Source: Streptomyces noursei (lineage in GTDB: Bacteria > Actinomycetota > Actinomycetes > Streptomycetales > Streptomycetaceae). Taken from it: a stretch of 64,000 nt of DNA. This document shows, in pieces, positions 18,223-27,455 of the stretch. The stretch lies in contig NZ_LWBU01000115.1 in NCBI RefSeq assembly GCF_001646665.1, forward strand, positions 1 to 64,000, given 5' to 3'. Every line of letters starts with the position of its first letter. Within the stretch, counting starts at the first letter, position 1. Made by a program: the position numbers and the translations under genes. The notes under the pieces are model-generated. The model was not told the origin of the DNA. It saw only the letters and a list, made by a program, of their open reading frames with translations, and ran no database searches.

Positions 18223-19761
18223 GTGTCACTCGACTCCATCACCACGTCCGTCGACGAAGCCGTCAGCGGATTCTTCGAGCCCATAGCAACCTGGCTCGGG
18301 GAAATCGTCTTCTACTCCGTCCCCGTGGGCGGTACGGAACTGCCCCTCATCGTCGCCTGGCTCGTCGTCGCCGGCCTGGTCTTCACCGGTTGGTTCGGGC
18401 TGGTCCAGGTCCGCAAGTTCAAGCTCGCCGTCGACGTGGTGAGAGGGAAGTACGACGAGAAGGGGTCGGCCGGTGAGGTCAACCACTTCCAGGCGCTGAC
18501 CGCAGCCGTCTCCGGCACCGTGGGCCTCGGCAACATCGCCGGTGTGGCCGTCGCCGTCTCCATCGGTGGCCCCGGCGCCACCTTCTGGATGATCCTCTGC
18601 GGCCTGCTCGGCATGGCCACCAAGTTCGTCGAGGTCACCCTGGGCGTGAAGTACCGCGAGGTGCACGCCGACGGCACCGTCTCCGGCGGACCGATGCACT
18701 ACCTGCCCAAGGGCCTGGCCGAGCGCTTCGGCAAGAACGGCAAGACCTTCGGCAAGGTCCTCGCGGTCCTGGCCTCCTTCTTCGTGCTGTTCTTCGGCCT
18801 CTTCGGCGGCAACCTGTTCCAGGTCAACCAGTCCTACGCGCAGCTCGTCTCCGTCACCGGCGGCGAGGACGGCCTCATGGGCTCCTCCGCCGGCGCCCTG
18901 TTCTTCGGCATCCTGATCGCCGCACTCGTCGGCATCGTGCTGCTCGGCGGCATCCGCTCGATCGCCAACGTGACCAGCAAGCTCGTCCCCGCCATGGCCG
19001 GCATCTACATCGCCGCCTGCCTGGTCGTCATCCTGGTCCACGTCAGCGCCGTCCCGGCCGCCGTCACCACCATCATCGAAGGCGCCTTCAACCCCCAGGG
19101 CGTCGCCGGCGGTGTCCTCGGCGCGCTGATCATCGGCTTCAAGCGGGCCGCGTTCTCCAACGAGGCCGGTCTCGGCTCCGCCCCGATCGCCCACTCCGCG
19201 GTCAAGACCAAGCACCCCGCCAGCGAGGGCCTGGTCGCCCTGCTGGAGCCGTTCATCGACACCGTCGTCATCTGCACGATGACCGCGCTGACCATCGTCA
19301 TCGCCAACCCGGCCAGCTATGTCGAGCTCCGTCAGGGCGGTGAGTCCATCGGCGGTGTCACCATCACCTCGGACGCCTTCGCCACCGTGCTGCCCTGGTT
19401 CCCGTACATCCTCACCCTCGCGGTGATGCTGTTCGCCATCTCCACGGTGCTGACCTGGGGCTACTACTGCATGAAGGCCTGGACGCACCTCTTCGGCCGC
19501 AGCCGGACCAGTGAGCTGACCTTCAAGGTCTTCTACACCCTGTTCGCGGTCGCGGGCTCCCTGCTGACGCTCCAGACCCTCATCGACATGGCCGACGCGG
19601 TGCTCTTCATGCTCGCCGTCATCAACATCATCGGCCTGTACCTCCTCGCCCCGGTCGTCAAGCGCGAGCTGAACTCCTTCCTCGAGTTCGTCCGCGCCCG
19701 CGACGCCGGTGAGATCACCGAGGACGACGAAGACCAGGAGTCGGTGAAGACCACCGTCTGA
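18223..19761 (+). CDS. Alanine/glycine:cation (sodium) symporter, AGCS family
   Basis: 512-residue inner-membrane transporter with about 10-11 hydrophobic segments. The AGCS signature is visible: SGTVGLGNIAGVAVAVSIGGPGA near residue 100, and KRAAFSNEAGLGSAPIAHSA near 310. It imports alanine or glycine with sodium. The GTG at 18223 is chosen because GAGGT sits 7 bases upstream; an upstream ATG has none. The C-terminal tail is acidic and cytoplasmic. A strong hairpin follows the stop. Confidence 0.93.
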   Translation: MSLDSITTSVDEAVSGFFEPIATWLGEIVFYSVPVGGTELPLIVAWLVVAGLVFTGWFGLVQVRKFKLAVDVVRGKYDEKGSAGEVNHFQALTAAVSGTVGLGNIAGVAVAVSIGGPGATFWMILCGLLGMATKFVEVTLGVKYREVHADGTVSGGPMHYLPKGLAERFGKNGKTFGKVLAVLASFFVLFFGLFGGNLFQVNQSYAQLVSVTGGEDGLMGSSAGALFFGILIAALVGIVLLGGIRSIANVTSKLVPAMAGIYIAACLVVILVHVSAVPAAVTTIIEGAFNPQGVAGGVLGALIIGFKRAAFSNEAGLGSAPIAHSAVKTKHPASEGLVALLEPFIDTVVICTMTALTIVIANPASYVELRQGGESIGGVTITSDAFATVLPWFPYILTLAVMLFAISTVLTWGYYCMKAWTHLFGRSRTSELTFKVFYTLFAVAGSLLTLQTLIDMADAVLFMLAVINIIGLYLLAPVVKRELNSFLEFVRARDAGEITEDDEDQESVKTTV

Positions 19762-19783
19762 CCGCCCCCGCGGCCCGGCTCCC

Positions 19784-19830
19784 GAGCGGGCCCGTACACA
19801 CCTCGCGCCTTGGTGTGGACGGGCCCGCTC
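19784..19830. terminator. Long hairpin terminator after alanine symporter
   Basis: 19-base arms at 19784-19802 and 19812-19830 (starting GAGCGGGCCCGT and ending ACGGGCCCGCTC) pair almost fully across a 9-base loop, 22 bp after the symporter stop codon. Confidence 0.85.
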
Positions 19831-20020
19831 ACCATGTCCGCAGACCGCATTCCAGCAGGTGAAACGGGGTATGGCGGGTCATCCGGCAGGCGGTTAGGGT
19901 GGAGGCAACGCGTCACGCCGCCTCTCCGGCGGCTCGTTCACGACGCGCGGTGTGCCGGGAAGTCTGGTCGGCGTCCTCGGGCTCGTATGCCCTCAAGCCG
20001 ATCTCCTGGAGGCCCCGTCC

Positions 20021-21319
20021 ATGGCTGCCGCCCCCCGCGAGCGTTCTCCCTTCCTCGGCCTGCTCCCCCTCCCGGAGCGCAACGCCGTGGCCCAGGCACT
20101 GCGGACCGAGACGGTCGGCGGGCTGGTGCTGCTCTCGGCAGCCGTGGTCGCGCTCGTGTGGGCGAACACCCCGTGGAGCGGCGTCTACGAGCAGATACGC
20201 GACTTCCACTTCGGCATACCGGCGCTCGGACTCGACCTCTCCGTGGAGCACTGGACCGCCGACGGACTGCTGGCCGTCTTCTTCCTGGTCGCCGGCATCG
20301 AGCTCAAGCGCGAACTGGTCGTCGGAGAGCTCCGCACGCCCGCCACGGCGGCCCTGCCGGTCGTCGCCGCGCTCTGCGGCATGGTCGTGCCCGCCGCCCT
20401 CTACTCCGCCACGGTCATGGCCGGCGGAGGCGGCCTGGAGGGCTGGGCCGTACCGATGGCCACCGACATCGCCTTCGCCCTCGCGGTCCTGGCGGTCCTC
20501 AGCACCCACCTGCCCGCCGCGCTCCGCGCCTTCCTGCTCACCCTCGCCGTCGTCGACGACCTCGGCGCCATCCTCATCATCGCGGTGTTCTTCACCAGCG
20601 ACCTGAACTTCGCCGCGCTCGGCGGAGCCCTGGCCTGCCTGGCCGTCTTCTACGCCCTCCAGCGGTTCCGGGTGCGCGGCTGGTGGTGGTACGTCCCCCT
20701 CGGCGTCGTCACCTGGGCGCTGATGTACAACGGCGGCGTCCACGCCACCGTCGCCGGCGTCGCCATGGGCCTGATCCTCCGGACCACCCGCGACAAGGGC
20801 GAGACCGCCTCCCCCGCCGAGCGCACCTCCCACCTGCTGCACCCCTTCTCCGCGGGCGTCGCGGTGCCGCTGTTCGCCCTCTTCGCCGCCGGCGTCGGCG
20901 TCTCGGCCGCGTCCCTCGGCGAGGTGTTCACCCGGCCCGAGCCCCTCGGGGTGGTCGTCGGCCTCGTCGTGGGCAAGACGCTGGGCATCTTCGCCGGTAC
21001 GTATCTGGCCGCGCGCTTCACCCGCGCCCGGCTCAATCCGGACCTGGCCTGGGCGGACGTCTTCGCCCTCGCCGTACTGGCCGGCATCGGCTTCACCGTG
21101 GCCCTGCTGATCGGCGAACTGGCCTTCCACGACCCGGCCACCACCGAACACGTCAAGGCCGCGGTCCTCGTCGGCTCCCTCATCGCCGCCGCCCTGGCGG
21201 CCCTCCTCATCAGGCGCCGCAACGGCGTCTACCGGCGCCTGTACGAGGAGGAGACCCGCGACGACGACCACGACGGCATCCCCGACATCTACCAGCGAGC
21301 CGACGCGGCCGAGCACTGA
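20021..21319 (+). CDS. nhaA: Na+/H+ antiporter NhaA
   Basis: 432 residues with 11-12 transmembrane segments. The sodium-binding aspartate pair is present in TLAVVDDLGAILIIAVFF and the upstream ATDIAFALAV motif holds the other conserved Asp. NhaA exports Na+ in exchange for protons and keeps pH and salt homeostasis. The ATG at 20021 has CTGGAGG about 9 bases upstream; a longer frame from 19952 lacks this. The C-terminal tail is acidic (EEETRDDDHD). Its position after a sodium-coupled symporter fits export of co-imported sodium, but a terminator lies between them. Confidence 0.95.
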   Translation: MAAAPRERSPFLGLLPLPERNAVAQALRTETVGGLVLLSAAVVALVWANTPWSGVYEQIRDFHFGIPALGLDLSVEHWTADGLLAVFFLVAGIELKRELVVGELRTPATAALPVVAALCGMVVPAALYSATVMAGGGGLEGWAVPMATDIAFALAVLAVLSTHLPAALRAFLLTLAVVDDLGAILIIAVFFTSDLNFAALGGALACLAVFYALQRFRVRGWWWYVPLGVVTWALMYNGGVHATVAGVAMGLILRTTRDKGETASPAERTSHLLHPFSAGVAVPLFALFAAGVGVSAASLGEVFTRPEPLGVVVGLVVGKTLGIFAGTYLAARFTRARLNPDLAWADVFALAVLAGIGFTVALLIGELAFHDPATTEHVKAAVLVGSLIAAALAALLIRRRNGVYRRLYEEETRDDDHDGIPDIYQRADAAEH

Positions 21320-21379
21320 CGGCGGGCCGTGGCATCACCTCCTGCGCGGGTGAACCGGCCCAAGGTTCCCGTTCGTCGC

Positions 21380-24300
21380 TCACGGGGAGAGGCCGAACGC
21401 GGTGTCCGCGGTCTCGCCGCCCCAGCCGGTCGGACCGCGCCAGATGACGTCGACCCGGAAGACGTCGCGGATCGTGTCCGCCGACCAGTCCTCCGCGGGC
21501 GGCTCGGAGAGAACGAGGTACAGGCTGTCGGCCGGCGTGGGCAGCGTGTGGTTGATCTCCAGCAGGCGGGTCGCGCCCGATCGCAGGTCCGCATAGGTGG
21601 AGCGGCCCGCGCCCAGCGCCTCGTAGAGGAAGAGACCATGCCGGGTGACGCAGCTGACGTCGACGATCGCCGAGTCGGTCGGCTGGAGGTCCGCCCAGAG
21701 GAGTGACGCCTTCAGGGCGTGCCGGACCGCTTCGTGCTTCTTGCACGCGCGGTCGGCGCCGGCGGCCGTCTCCAGTTCGCGAAGGAAGCCGTCCTTGGTG
21801 GTCGCAGCCGGTGTCTCGGCCGTGTCCGCAGTGGTCATCCGTACGTCTTCCTTCTGGTCGGGTTGCGTCGGGGCGCCGGGGACCGGGCCGTGAGGGTTCG
21901 GGTCCAGCGCCGGACCGAAGCGCGCCCGGAGCTCCCGCCCCGCTTCGGCGAGGAGGTCCGACCAGCCGGAAGCCGCCAGATCCTCCACGAGCCGGCCCAC
22001 GTCGAACGTGCCCTCCTTGAGCGCGCGGTTGGTCGTGGCGGCGAGGTCCCGAAGGACTCCGAGCCGTTGTCTGTCCGGGTCGCCGAACAGATGAAGCACG
22101 TCGACCCAGTCGGCCTGGTCCCGCCGGAGAACGCGGTTGGCCATGCCCTGGAGTTCGGACAGACGGCCGCGGGCGTCGGGAACGTCACCGTCGCTCCCGG
22201 TCAGCTCCGCGAGAACGTCCAGTGCGGCGAGGTAGCGCCCCGCCATCCGCTCCGAGACGGGCGACCGGCCGCGCTGGTCGGCGGTGAGCACCGTCTGGGT
22301 CGTCTCGTTGGCGAACACCCAGCAGTCCAGCTTCTCGCCCCGCAGCGGGGGAACCGACCCGTGGCGGACGGTGAGGACGAGCGGCCGGTCGATCACCGGC
22401 GCCAACGGCCTGACCTTGTAGCGACCGCCCGGCGCCCGGTCCACGACCTCGACCCGGACGTCGGTACCGATCCGGGGAACGCTTCCGCCCCCGTCGCCCT
22501 CCGTCCGGGCATCCGGCACCACCGGGGGCCGGTCGTCCGCGGCGCGGGTGAGCGCTTCCGGCAGCGGGGCGGTGTGCAGGACGGTCAGGCTCTGGGTGCT
22601 GCGGGTGAGGGCCACGTACAACTGGCGCAGCCCCGCGGGGCCGCGGTCGGCGATCGTGGTGGGCTCGACGACCAGGACGTGGTCGTACTCCATGCCCTTG
22701 ACCTGAGCGGCGGCCAGCACGGAGACGGCCTCGCGGCCCCGCTCACCGATGTCGCCCCCCTCGCCGACCCTGCGGCTGATCGCGTCGAGCCAGTCCGAGT
22801 CGTCGGGAACGATGACGGCCACGGACCGGGGGGTGCTGCCGTCGCTGGTGTCCACCAGCCGGGCCACGTGGGCGACGGTGTCGTCCAGCAGCTTCCACGG
22901 CTCGGTCGCCACGGTCCGTACGGCGTCCGCTCCCGCTTCCCGGACGGCCTTCGGGTACGGCAGGGCGGGAGCGACCGTCCGTGCGAGAGGGGCGACGAAG
23001 TCCATGATCTCGGCGGGGACGCGGTAGCTGGTGTCGAGCCGGGCCACGCTCCAGTCGCCGTGGTCGGAGAGGAGTGCGCCGAGCAGGTCCCAGCTCGTCG
23101 GGATGTGGGCGCCCGTCGCCTGAGCGAGGTCGCCCAGGACGGTCATGGAGCCGCCCGCGGCACAGCGCCGTCGCAGGGAGCGGGCCTGCATGGGAGTGAG
23201 GTCCTGGGCCTCGTCGACGACGATGTGGCCGTATCGCGGCGGGGTGTCGCCGCTGATCAGCACGCCGAGCTCCTCGAGGCAGACGTGGTCGTCGAGGGTC
23301 CACGGGTCGGCGTCGGCGCTGGCGGCGCGGGGCCGCAGCAGAGCCGCCTGCTCGTCCTCGTCGAGAATGCCGTCGGCGCACCGGCGCAGAAGGTCGGCCG
23401 AGTCGTAGAGGCTGCGCAAAGCCTCCCGGGGCCCGGGGGACGGCCAGACGCGTTCGACGAGGCGCTCGACCCGGCGGTTGCGCTCCAGGTCGCGGCGGAT
23501 CGTGCCGGCCTGCCCGCGGCGCGGCGCGACGTCGGCGAGCTCCTGGAGGAGCCGGTCGACGAAGAGGCCGCGGAAACGGTCGCGCCGCTCGCGGAAGGGC
23601 CCGTCACCGGCGTGGGCCTGGTCCAGGAGGGCGAGGACCTCGGACTTCGGCACGCGGAGGGTCGTACTGCCGGCGTTGACGACGATCCCGGGTTCGTCGC
23701 CCTCGAACGAGGGGACGGCGGTGAGGGCGTCGAGAGCCTCAGGGCGGTAGTCGCTCCCGACACGGCGCCGCAGCACGGCCGCCATGCGGTCGTCCGACTT
23801 CACGAGCCGCGCCTTCGGGGAGTCGGTACCGAGGATCTCGCCCTCCCACAGACGGTCCAGCTGGACGGCGTTGACGTCCCGGGTGCCGAGGGTGGGGAGG
23901 ACCTGGCCGACGTAGTCGAGGAACCGCTGGTGGGGGCCGATGACGAGGATGTCCTGGGCCTTGAAGTGCTCGTTGTTGACGAGCCAGGTCACCCGGTGGA
24001 GACCGACCGCCGACTTGCCGGTGCCGGGGCCGCCCTGCACGACGAGGATGTCCGCGGGCGAGCCGGTGACCAGCTCCATCTGGTCGCGGCGGATGGTCTC
24101 GACGATGTCCCGCATCCGGCCGCCGCGCGACCGCTGGAGCTCCCGCAGCAGGAAGTCGTCGGGCTGGAGCGCCTTCCGCCGCTGGTGTCGTACGACATCG
24201 CCGGGCGTGGGGGCCGGCGTGCGGTCCGGGCCGGCGGCCGCGTCCTCTCCTTCCGCCGCACGGTCGTCGGCGGCCTTGCGGGGCGGCGGTACGGCGGCGG

Positions 24301-24799
24301 TCCCCGGTGCGGCCGAGGGCACGGGAGCGGGCTCGGGGACGGAAGCCGGCTCGGGCGCGGGCGGGGAGATCTCGTCGAAGTAGCCCTCGACGACCCGCTG
24401 CACACAGCGCAGTTGCCGTCGCAGGACCACCTCGCCCGGACTCCCGGGGCGGGTTTCGATCCACTTCTTCGCCAGGGGGCTGGTCCACAGCAGGACCACC
24501 GGCTCGTGCGAGGCGTCGTGAACGCCGCGACGCCCGATGTACCAGGGGCGGGGATCCCCGCCCGGGTCCTCCGGCGCGTCGACGCGGGCGAACACCAGCG
24601 CCTCGTCGCCGAGCCCTCCGTAGGCCTCGGCGCGCGCCTCCGCCTCGGCCCGGTTGGCGATCCCGTCCTTGCCGCTCGCCGAGGCGGTGGCGGCCGAGGT
24701 GCCGCTCAGTTCGGCCAGCTTCGCGGTGTAGCAGTCGTACGCGTGATCCACCGCCCGCTGCTCGCCGGCGAGGACCTCGTCCCGAGTGGTGGTGCTCAT
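21380..24799 (-). CDS. HelD/UvrD-like superfamily I helicase with extra C-terminal module
   Basis: 1139 residues. An N-terminal helical arm (AGEQRAVDHAYDCYTAKLAEL) like that of HelD RNA-polymerase-recycling factors is followed by a Pro/Ala-rich linker and a helicase core. Walker A is GGPGTGKSAVGLHR near residue 260, Walker B VVDEAQDLTPMQ near 528 and motif VI LYVALTRSTQSLTVLH near 733. HelD/HelR proteins displace RNA polymerase from DNA and can confer rifampicin tolerance, but are about 700-770 residues; here 400 more residues follow. The last 152 begin at an internal ATG (21838) with its own AAGGAAG site. ATG 24799 follows GGGAGGA. No rifamycin-associated element was recognised upstream. A DNA-repair helicase role is an alternative. 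Confidence 0.82.
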   Translation of the reverse strand: MSTTTRDEVLAGEQRAVDHAYDCYTAKLAELSGTSAATASASGKDGIANRAEAEARAEAYGGLGDEALVFARVDAPEDPGGDPRPWYIGRRGVHDASHEPVVLLWTSPLAKKWIETRPGSPGEVVLRRQLRCVQRVVEGYFDEISPPAPEPASVPEPAPVPSAAPGTAAVPPPRKAADDRAAEGEDAAAGPDRTPAPTPGDVVRHQRRKALQPDDFLLRELQRSRGGRMRDIVETIRRDQMELVTGSPADILVVQGGPGTGKSAVGLHRVTWLVNNEHFKAQDILVIGPHQRFLDYVGQVLPTLGTRDVNAVQLDRLWEGEILGTDSPKARLVKSDDRMAAVLRRRVGSDYRPEALDALTAVPSFEGDEPGIVVNAGSTTLRVPKSEVLALLDQAHAGDGPFRERRDRFRGLFVDRLLQELADVAPRRGQAGTIRRDLERNRRVERLVERVWPSPGPREALRSLYDSADLLRRCADGILDEDEQAALLRPRAASADADPWTLDDHVCLEELGVLISGDTPPRYGHIVVDEAQDLTPMQARSLRRRCAAGGSMTVLGDLAQATGAHIPTSWDLLGALLSDHGDWSVARLDTSYRVPAEIMDFVAPLARTVAPALPYPKAVREAGADAVRTVATEPWKLLDDTVAHVARLVDTSDGSTPRSVAVIVPDDSDWLDAISRRVGEGGDIGERGREAVSVLAAAQVKGMEYDHVLVVEPTTIADRGPAGLRQLYVALTRSTQSLTVLHTAPLPEALTRAADDRPPVVPDARTEGDGGGSVPRIGTDVRVEVVDRAPGGRYKVRPLAPVIDRPLVLTVRHGSVPPLRGEKLDCWVFANETTQTVLTADQRGRSPVSERMAGRYLAALDVLAELTGSDGDVPDARGRLSELQGMANRVLRRDQADWVDVLHLFGDPDRQRLGVLRDLAATTNRALKEGTFDVGRLVEDLAASGWSDLLAEAGRELRARFGPALDPNPHGPVPGAPTQPDQKEDVRMTTADTAETPAATTKDGFLRELETAAGADRACKKHEAVRHALKASLLWADLQPTDSAIVDVSCVTRHGLFLYEALGAGRSTYADLRSGATRLLEINHTLPTPADSLYLVLSEPPAEDWSADTIRDVFRVDVIWRGPTGWGGETADTAFGLSP

Positions 24800-25112
24800 G
24801 TGCGTCCTCCCTGCGGTGCCGGGGAACACCGCCACGGGCATGTGCCCGTACCCCACGGAAACAACTACCAGAAAGCGCATGGTGACGAACGGTGAGTACG
24901 ACAACTCGGCGAAACCCCTCGGCAGGGGTCCCGCCAGGCACGCACCTGTCCCCCGCGACGCCGGGCGGGGTAACCCCCCCGCCCGCACATGCCCACCCGC
25001 TACACTGACGGGCGGCGCGCCAGACCACCGGCACGCCGCTGGACCAGTGGGCCGACGTGTCCGGGACCAAGGCTCACGCCGTGAACGTCCCGCACAGGCG
25101 CCCGCCGATCCC
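24800..25112. other. 313-bp spacer: helicase promoter region and tRNA leader
   Basis: The divergent spacer between the helicase and tRNA-Arg. No gene is supported here. A TACACT hexamer at 25001-25006, with no clear -35, may be the tRNA promoter's -10. Short GC-rich dyads are present but none is striking. Confidence 0.35.
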
Positions 25113-25188
25113 GCCTCCGTAGCTCAGGGGATAGAGCACCGCTCTCCTAAAGCGGGTGTCGCAGGTTCGAATCCTGCCGGGGGCACCA
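25113..25188 (+). tRNA. tRNA-Arg (anticodon CCT)
   Basis: A full cloverleaf can be folded. The acceptor GCCTCCG pairs with CGGGGGC (one G-T pair), the D-arm has AGCTCAGGGG, and the anticodon stem CCGCT/AGCGG encloses loop CTCCTAA with anticodon CCT at 25146-25148. The T-arm GCAGGTTCGAATCCTGC and encoded CCA are present. It reads AGG, a rare codon in high-GC genomes. The 3' ends of such tRNA genes are common integration sites in Streptomyces. Confidence 0.97.
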
Positions 25189-25193
25189 GCCAA

Positions 25194-25225
25194 AAGGCCC
25201 CGGACCGATCATGGTCCGGGGCCTT
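25194..25225 (+). terminator. tRNA-Arg terminator hairpin
   Basis: 13-base perfect arms, AAGGCCCCGGACC and GGTCCGGGGCCTT, with a 6-base loop, starting 6 bp after the tRNA CCA end. Confidence 0.85.
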
Positions 25226-25229
25226 GCTG

Positions 25230-25469
25230 GTGGCGGAGGTGGTGTCTTCAGGCTCGGAGACCACCGACCGGATCGTGAAGGTCGACCAGTACGCCAAGGC
25301 AGGCATCGGCTTCTACTGGCGGATCGAGCAGGCCGCGACGGGCGTTCCTCTCGTGTACACCTACGTTCTCGACCCCGCTACGCAGACCTACCGGGACGGA
25401 GACGTGTTCACCGGCGTCCTCAAGGTAGCGGCCCCGTTCCCGGTGGAGATCGACCTCGGACAGGTCTGA
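25230..25469 (+). pseudogene. Truncated Uma2-family endonuclease remnant
   Basis: A 79-residue in-frame C-terminal piece of a Uma2 (DUF820) nuclease-like protein: AEVVSSGSETTDRIVKVDQ, AKAGIGFYWRIE, then TYRDGDVFTGVLKVAAPFPV and a stop. Intact family members are about 180-200 residues, so the first half including part of the active site is gone. The open frame runs upstream through the tRNA but that part is not coding, and there is no ribosome site at the GTG at 25230. It starts within 5 bp of the tRNA terminator, the place where an integration or deletion junction would be expected. Confidence 0.72.
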
Positions 25470-25677
25470 CCACGCGCTGCTCAGCGCCCGGCAGCGCCTG
25501 AGCGATGCGTGAGGACGGCCCGGTGCGGGGCGGCATGTGCAGGCCACCGGTGCGCTGCCGCTCGAACCGTCGACTGAGCGCCGGACTCCGTCCTACCCTG
25601 CCCGGCGGAGACACCAAGCCGCCCGGGGTGGCGGGGAGTTCAGATCGGTTCGACGCCGTACCGACTTCGGAGACGAC

Positions 25678-26238
25678 ATGAGCAGCGCCCTTCTCGTGAT
25701 GGACGTCCAGCAGGCGATCGTGGACATCACCGACGACGGCTCCGGGTACCTGCCGCGCCTGCGCAGGGCGATCGACGGGGCCCGGGCGGCCGGCATCCCC
25801 GTGATCTACGTGGTGATCGCGTTACGTCCCGGCTTCCCGGAGGTCGGCACCCGTAACAGAGCTCTCGCCGCCGTCGCACGGGCCGGCCTCCATGTCGAAG
25901 GCGCCCCGGGCACCGAGATCCACCCCGAGGTCGCGCCCCGGCCGGGCGACGTGGTGGTCACCAAGAGGCGGGCGAGCGCGTTCTCGGGCAGCGATCTCGA
26001 CGTGGTGCTGAGGGCACGCGGTATCGACAGCCTCGTGCTCACCGGTATCGCCACCAGCGCCGTGGTGCTGTCCACCCTGTGCCACGCCAACGACCTGGAC
26101 TTCGGTCTCACCGTCCTCTCCGACGCCTGCCTGGACACCGACCCCGAGGTCCATCGGGTCCTCGTCGAGCGGCTGTTCCCCCTGTGGGCGGATGTCCTCA
26201 CGGTCGACGACTGGCTCAAGACGACGGTGTCTGCGTAG
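25678..26238 (+). CDS. Isochorismatase-like cysteine-hydrolase-fold protein
   Basis: 186 residues of the isochorismatase-like fold. The catalytic Asp is in LLVMDVQQAIVD (residue about 9) and the Lys in VVTKRRASAF. The position of the family's nucleophilic Cys reads GIATSAVVLST, so Val replaces Cys; some members (true isochorismatases) also work without Cys. The ATG at 25678 follows CGGAG. Substrate is unknown: amide, N-carbamoyl or vinyl-ether hydrolysis are all known in the family. It stands alone between the Uma2 remnant and a lipoprotein gene. Confidence 0.85.
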   Translation: MSSALLVMDVQQAIVDITDDGSGYLPRLRRAIDGARAAGIPVIYVVIALRPGFPEVGTRNRALAAVARAGLHVEGAPGTEIHPEVAPRPGDVVVTKRRASAFSGSDLDVVLRARGIDSLVLTGIATSAVVLSTLCHANDLDFGLTVLSDACLDTDPEVHRVLVERLFPLWADVLTVDDWLKTTVSA

Positions 26239-26398
26239 CCGGGACCGACGTACCGGTCGAAGGCGACGGCCGGAGAGGCTCCCGCCCGGCCGGCTTCCCC
26301 TCGCCGGCAACAGGCAATGAGCGGCTCGCATTTGGTGCGCTCAGCCCTCATGCGCTTAAGTGTCCACGTCAAATAGCAATGATCTTGAGGGGTTGACG

Positions 26399-27055
26399 TT
26401 GAGCAAGACGGCACGGGGGACACTGGCCGGAGTGGTGCTGATGGCCGCACTGACGGCGTGTGGTGGTTCGGACGACGGTCTGGACGCCTTCCGCGGGGAC
26501 GGCGACAGGCCCCCGGTCACGCTGACGCCGGACATGGTCCGTACCGCCCTCCCCAGCAAGGCGAGCGCCCCCAAGGGCTTCGAGGGCGACGACATCGAGG
26601 TCGAGGTCGGCGACGAGGCCGTCGAGGCGTGCGCCGAATCGACCGAGTCCAACTGCGGCGGGCTGCTGAGCATGGGCGGCACCGACTTCGACACGGACGA
26701 CAGCGGCCGGGGCGACAGCTCCGAGTACGACGGTGAGGTCGTCTTCGGCCTCCTGGCCTTCCAGAGCCCGGACGACGCCAGAGCCACGTACAAGGCCATG
26801 GTCGCCGAGGAGCGCGGCAAGGCCGAGAAGGACGGGCAGAAGGCCAAGGCGGTGCAGATCACCGCGGGCGCCGAGGAGACCGAGGCCTTCGAGGACTCCG
26901 ACGGCGACACCGTGGTCATGATGCGGGTCGGCAGCGTCGTCGCCGTGGTGAACGGCGACGGCACGTTCGTGGAGAAGCCGAACTACAACGACCTCGCCAA
27001 GCTCCAGATCGACCGGCTGAAGAAGACCGTCGGGGGCGTGAACCCCGACGCCTGA
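26399..27055 (+). CDS. Putative secreted lipoprotein, function unknown
   Basis: 218 residues with a short signal peptide (KTARGTLAGVVLMAAL) and lipobox LTAC-GG, so the mature protein should be lipid-anchored outside the membrane. The body is acidic and soluble with no recognised domain. The TTG at 26399 is preferred because GAGGGG lies 6 bases upstream; another TTG is 6 bp earlier. No operon partner is evident. Confidence 0.75.
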   Translation: MSKTARGTLAGVVLMAALTACGGSDDGLDAFRGDGDRPPVTLTPDMVRTALPSKASAPKGFEGDDIEVEVGDEAVEACAESTESNCGGLLSMGGTDFDTDDSGRGDSSEYDGEVVFGLLAFQSPDDARATYKAMVAEERGKAEKDGQKAKAVQITAGAEETEAFEDSDGDTVVMMRVGSVVAVVNGDGTFVEKPNYNDLAKLQIDRLKKTVGGVNPDA

Positions 27056-27455
27056 TCCGCTGGACCGCCGACGCGACCGCCCCCGCCGGGCGCCGTCCGC
27101 CCGCAGGGCGGGGCGTCGTGGCGGCCGGCACGAACCGCCGCTGTGCCGGCACCCCCCTTCCGCCGGGACGGGGGGCCGCTCGCCCGGTCGAGCACCAGGA
27201 CCCGGTCGAACAGACCCGCAACGCCAAGGTCACCAGCACCTGCGCCAAGGTCACGGTCCCGGACGCGGACGCGGACGCGGACGCCGAGGAAGGACCGGTA
27301 CGGGGCGACGCCCTCCGTACCGGCCCTTCCCCCGGTACGGGTGAGGCGGGAGCCCCGAGCGTCGGTTCCAGTGGAGGTACGGCGGGGCGTGTGCCGGCCG
27401 GGCTTCCGGCTCGTGGCGCGCCCGCCGTCTCCGGCCGACGGGACGAGGTGGGCGT
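27056..27455. other. 400-bp spacer with GGACGC microsatellite
   Basis: No supported gene. It contains four exact tandem copies of GGACGC (27261-27284) and presumably the promoter of the exporter gene. A plus-strand frame across it has a low-complexity DADADA product without a start site and is not called. Confidence 0.5.

Noticed and set aside
24800..24990. Rifamycin-associated element upstream of the HelD-like gene
   Set aside because: I looked for the GGGGCTTGC...GCAAGGCCC-type repeat that controls HelR and did not find it.
24786..25469. Longer Uma2 reading frame running through tRNA-Arg
   Set aside because: The part before 25230 is tRNA and spacer; only the C-terminal 79 residues look like Uma2, so a remnant is called instead.
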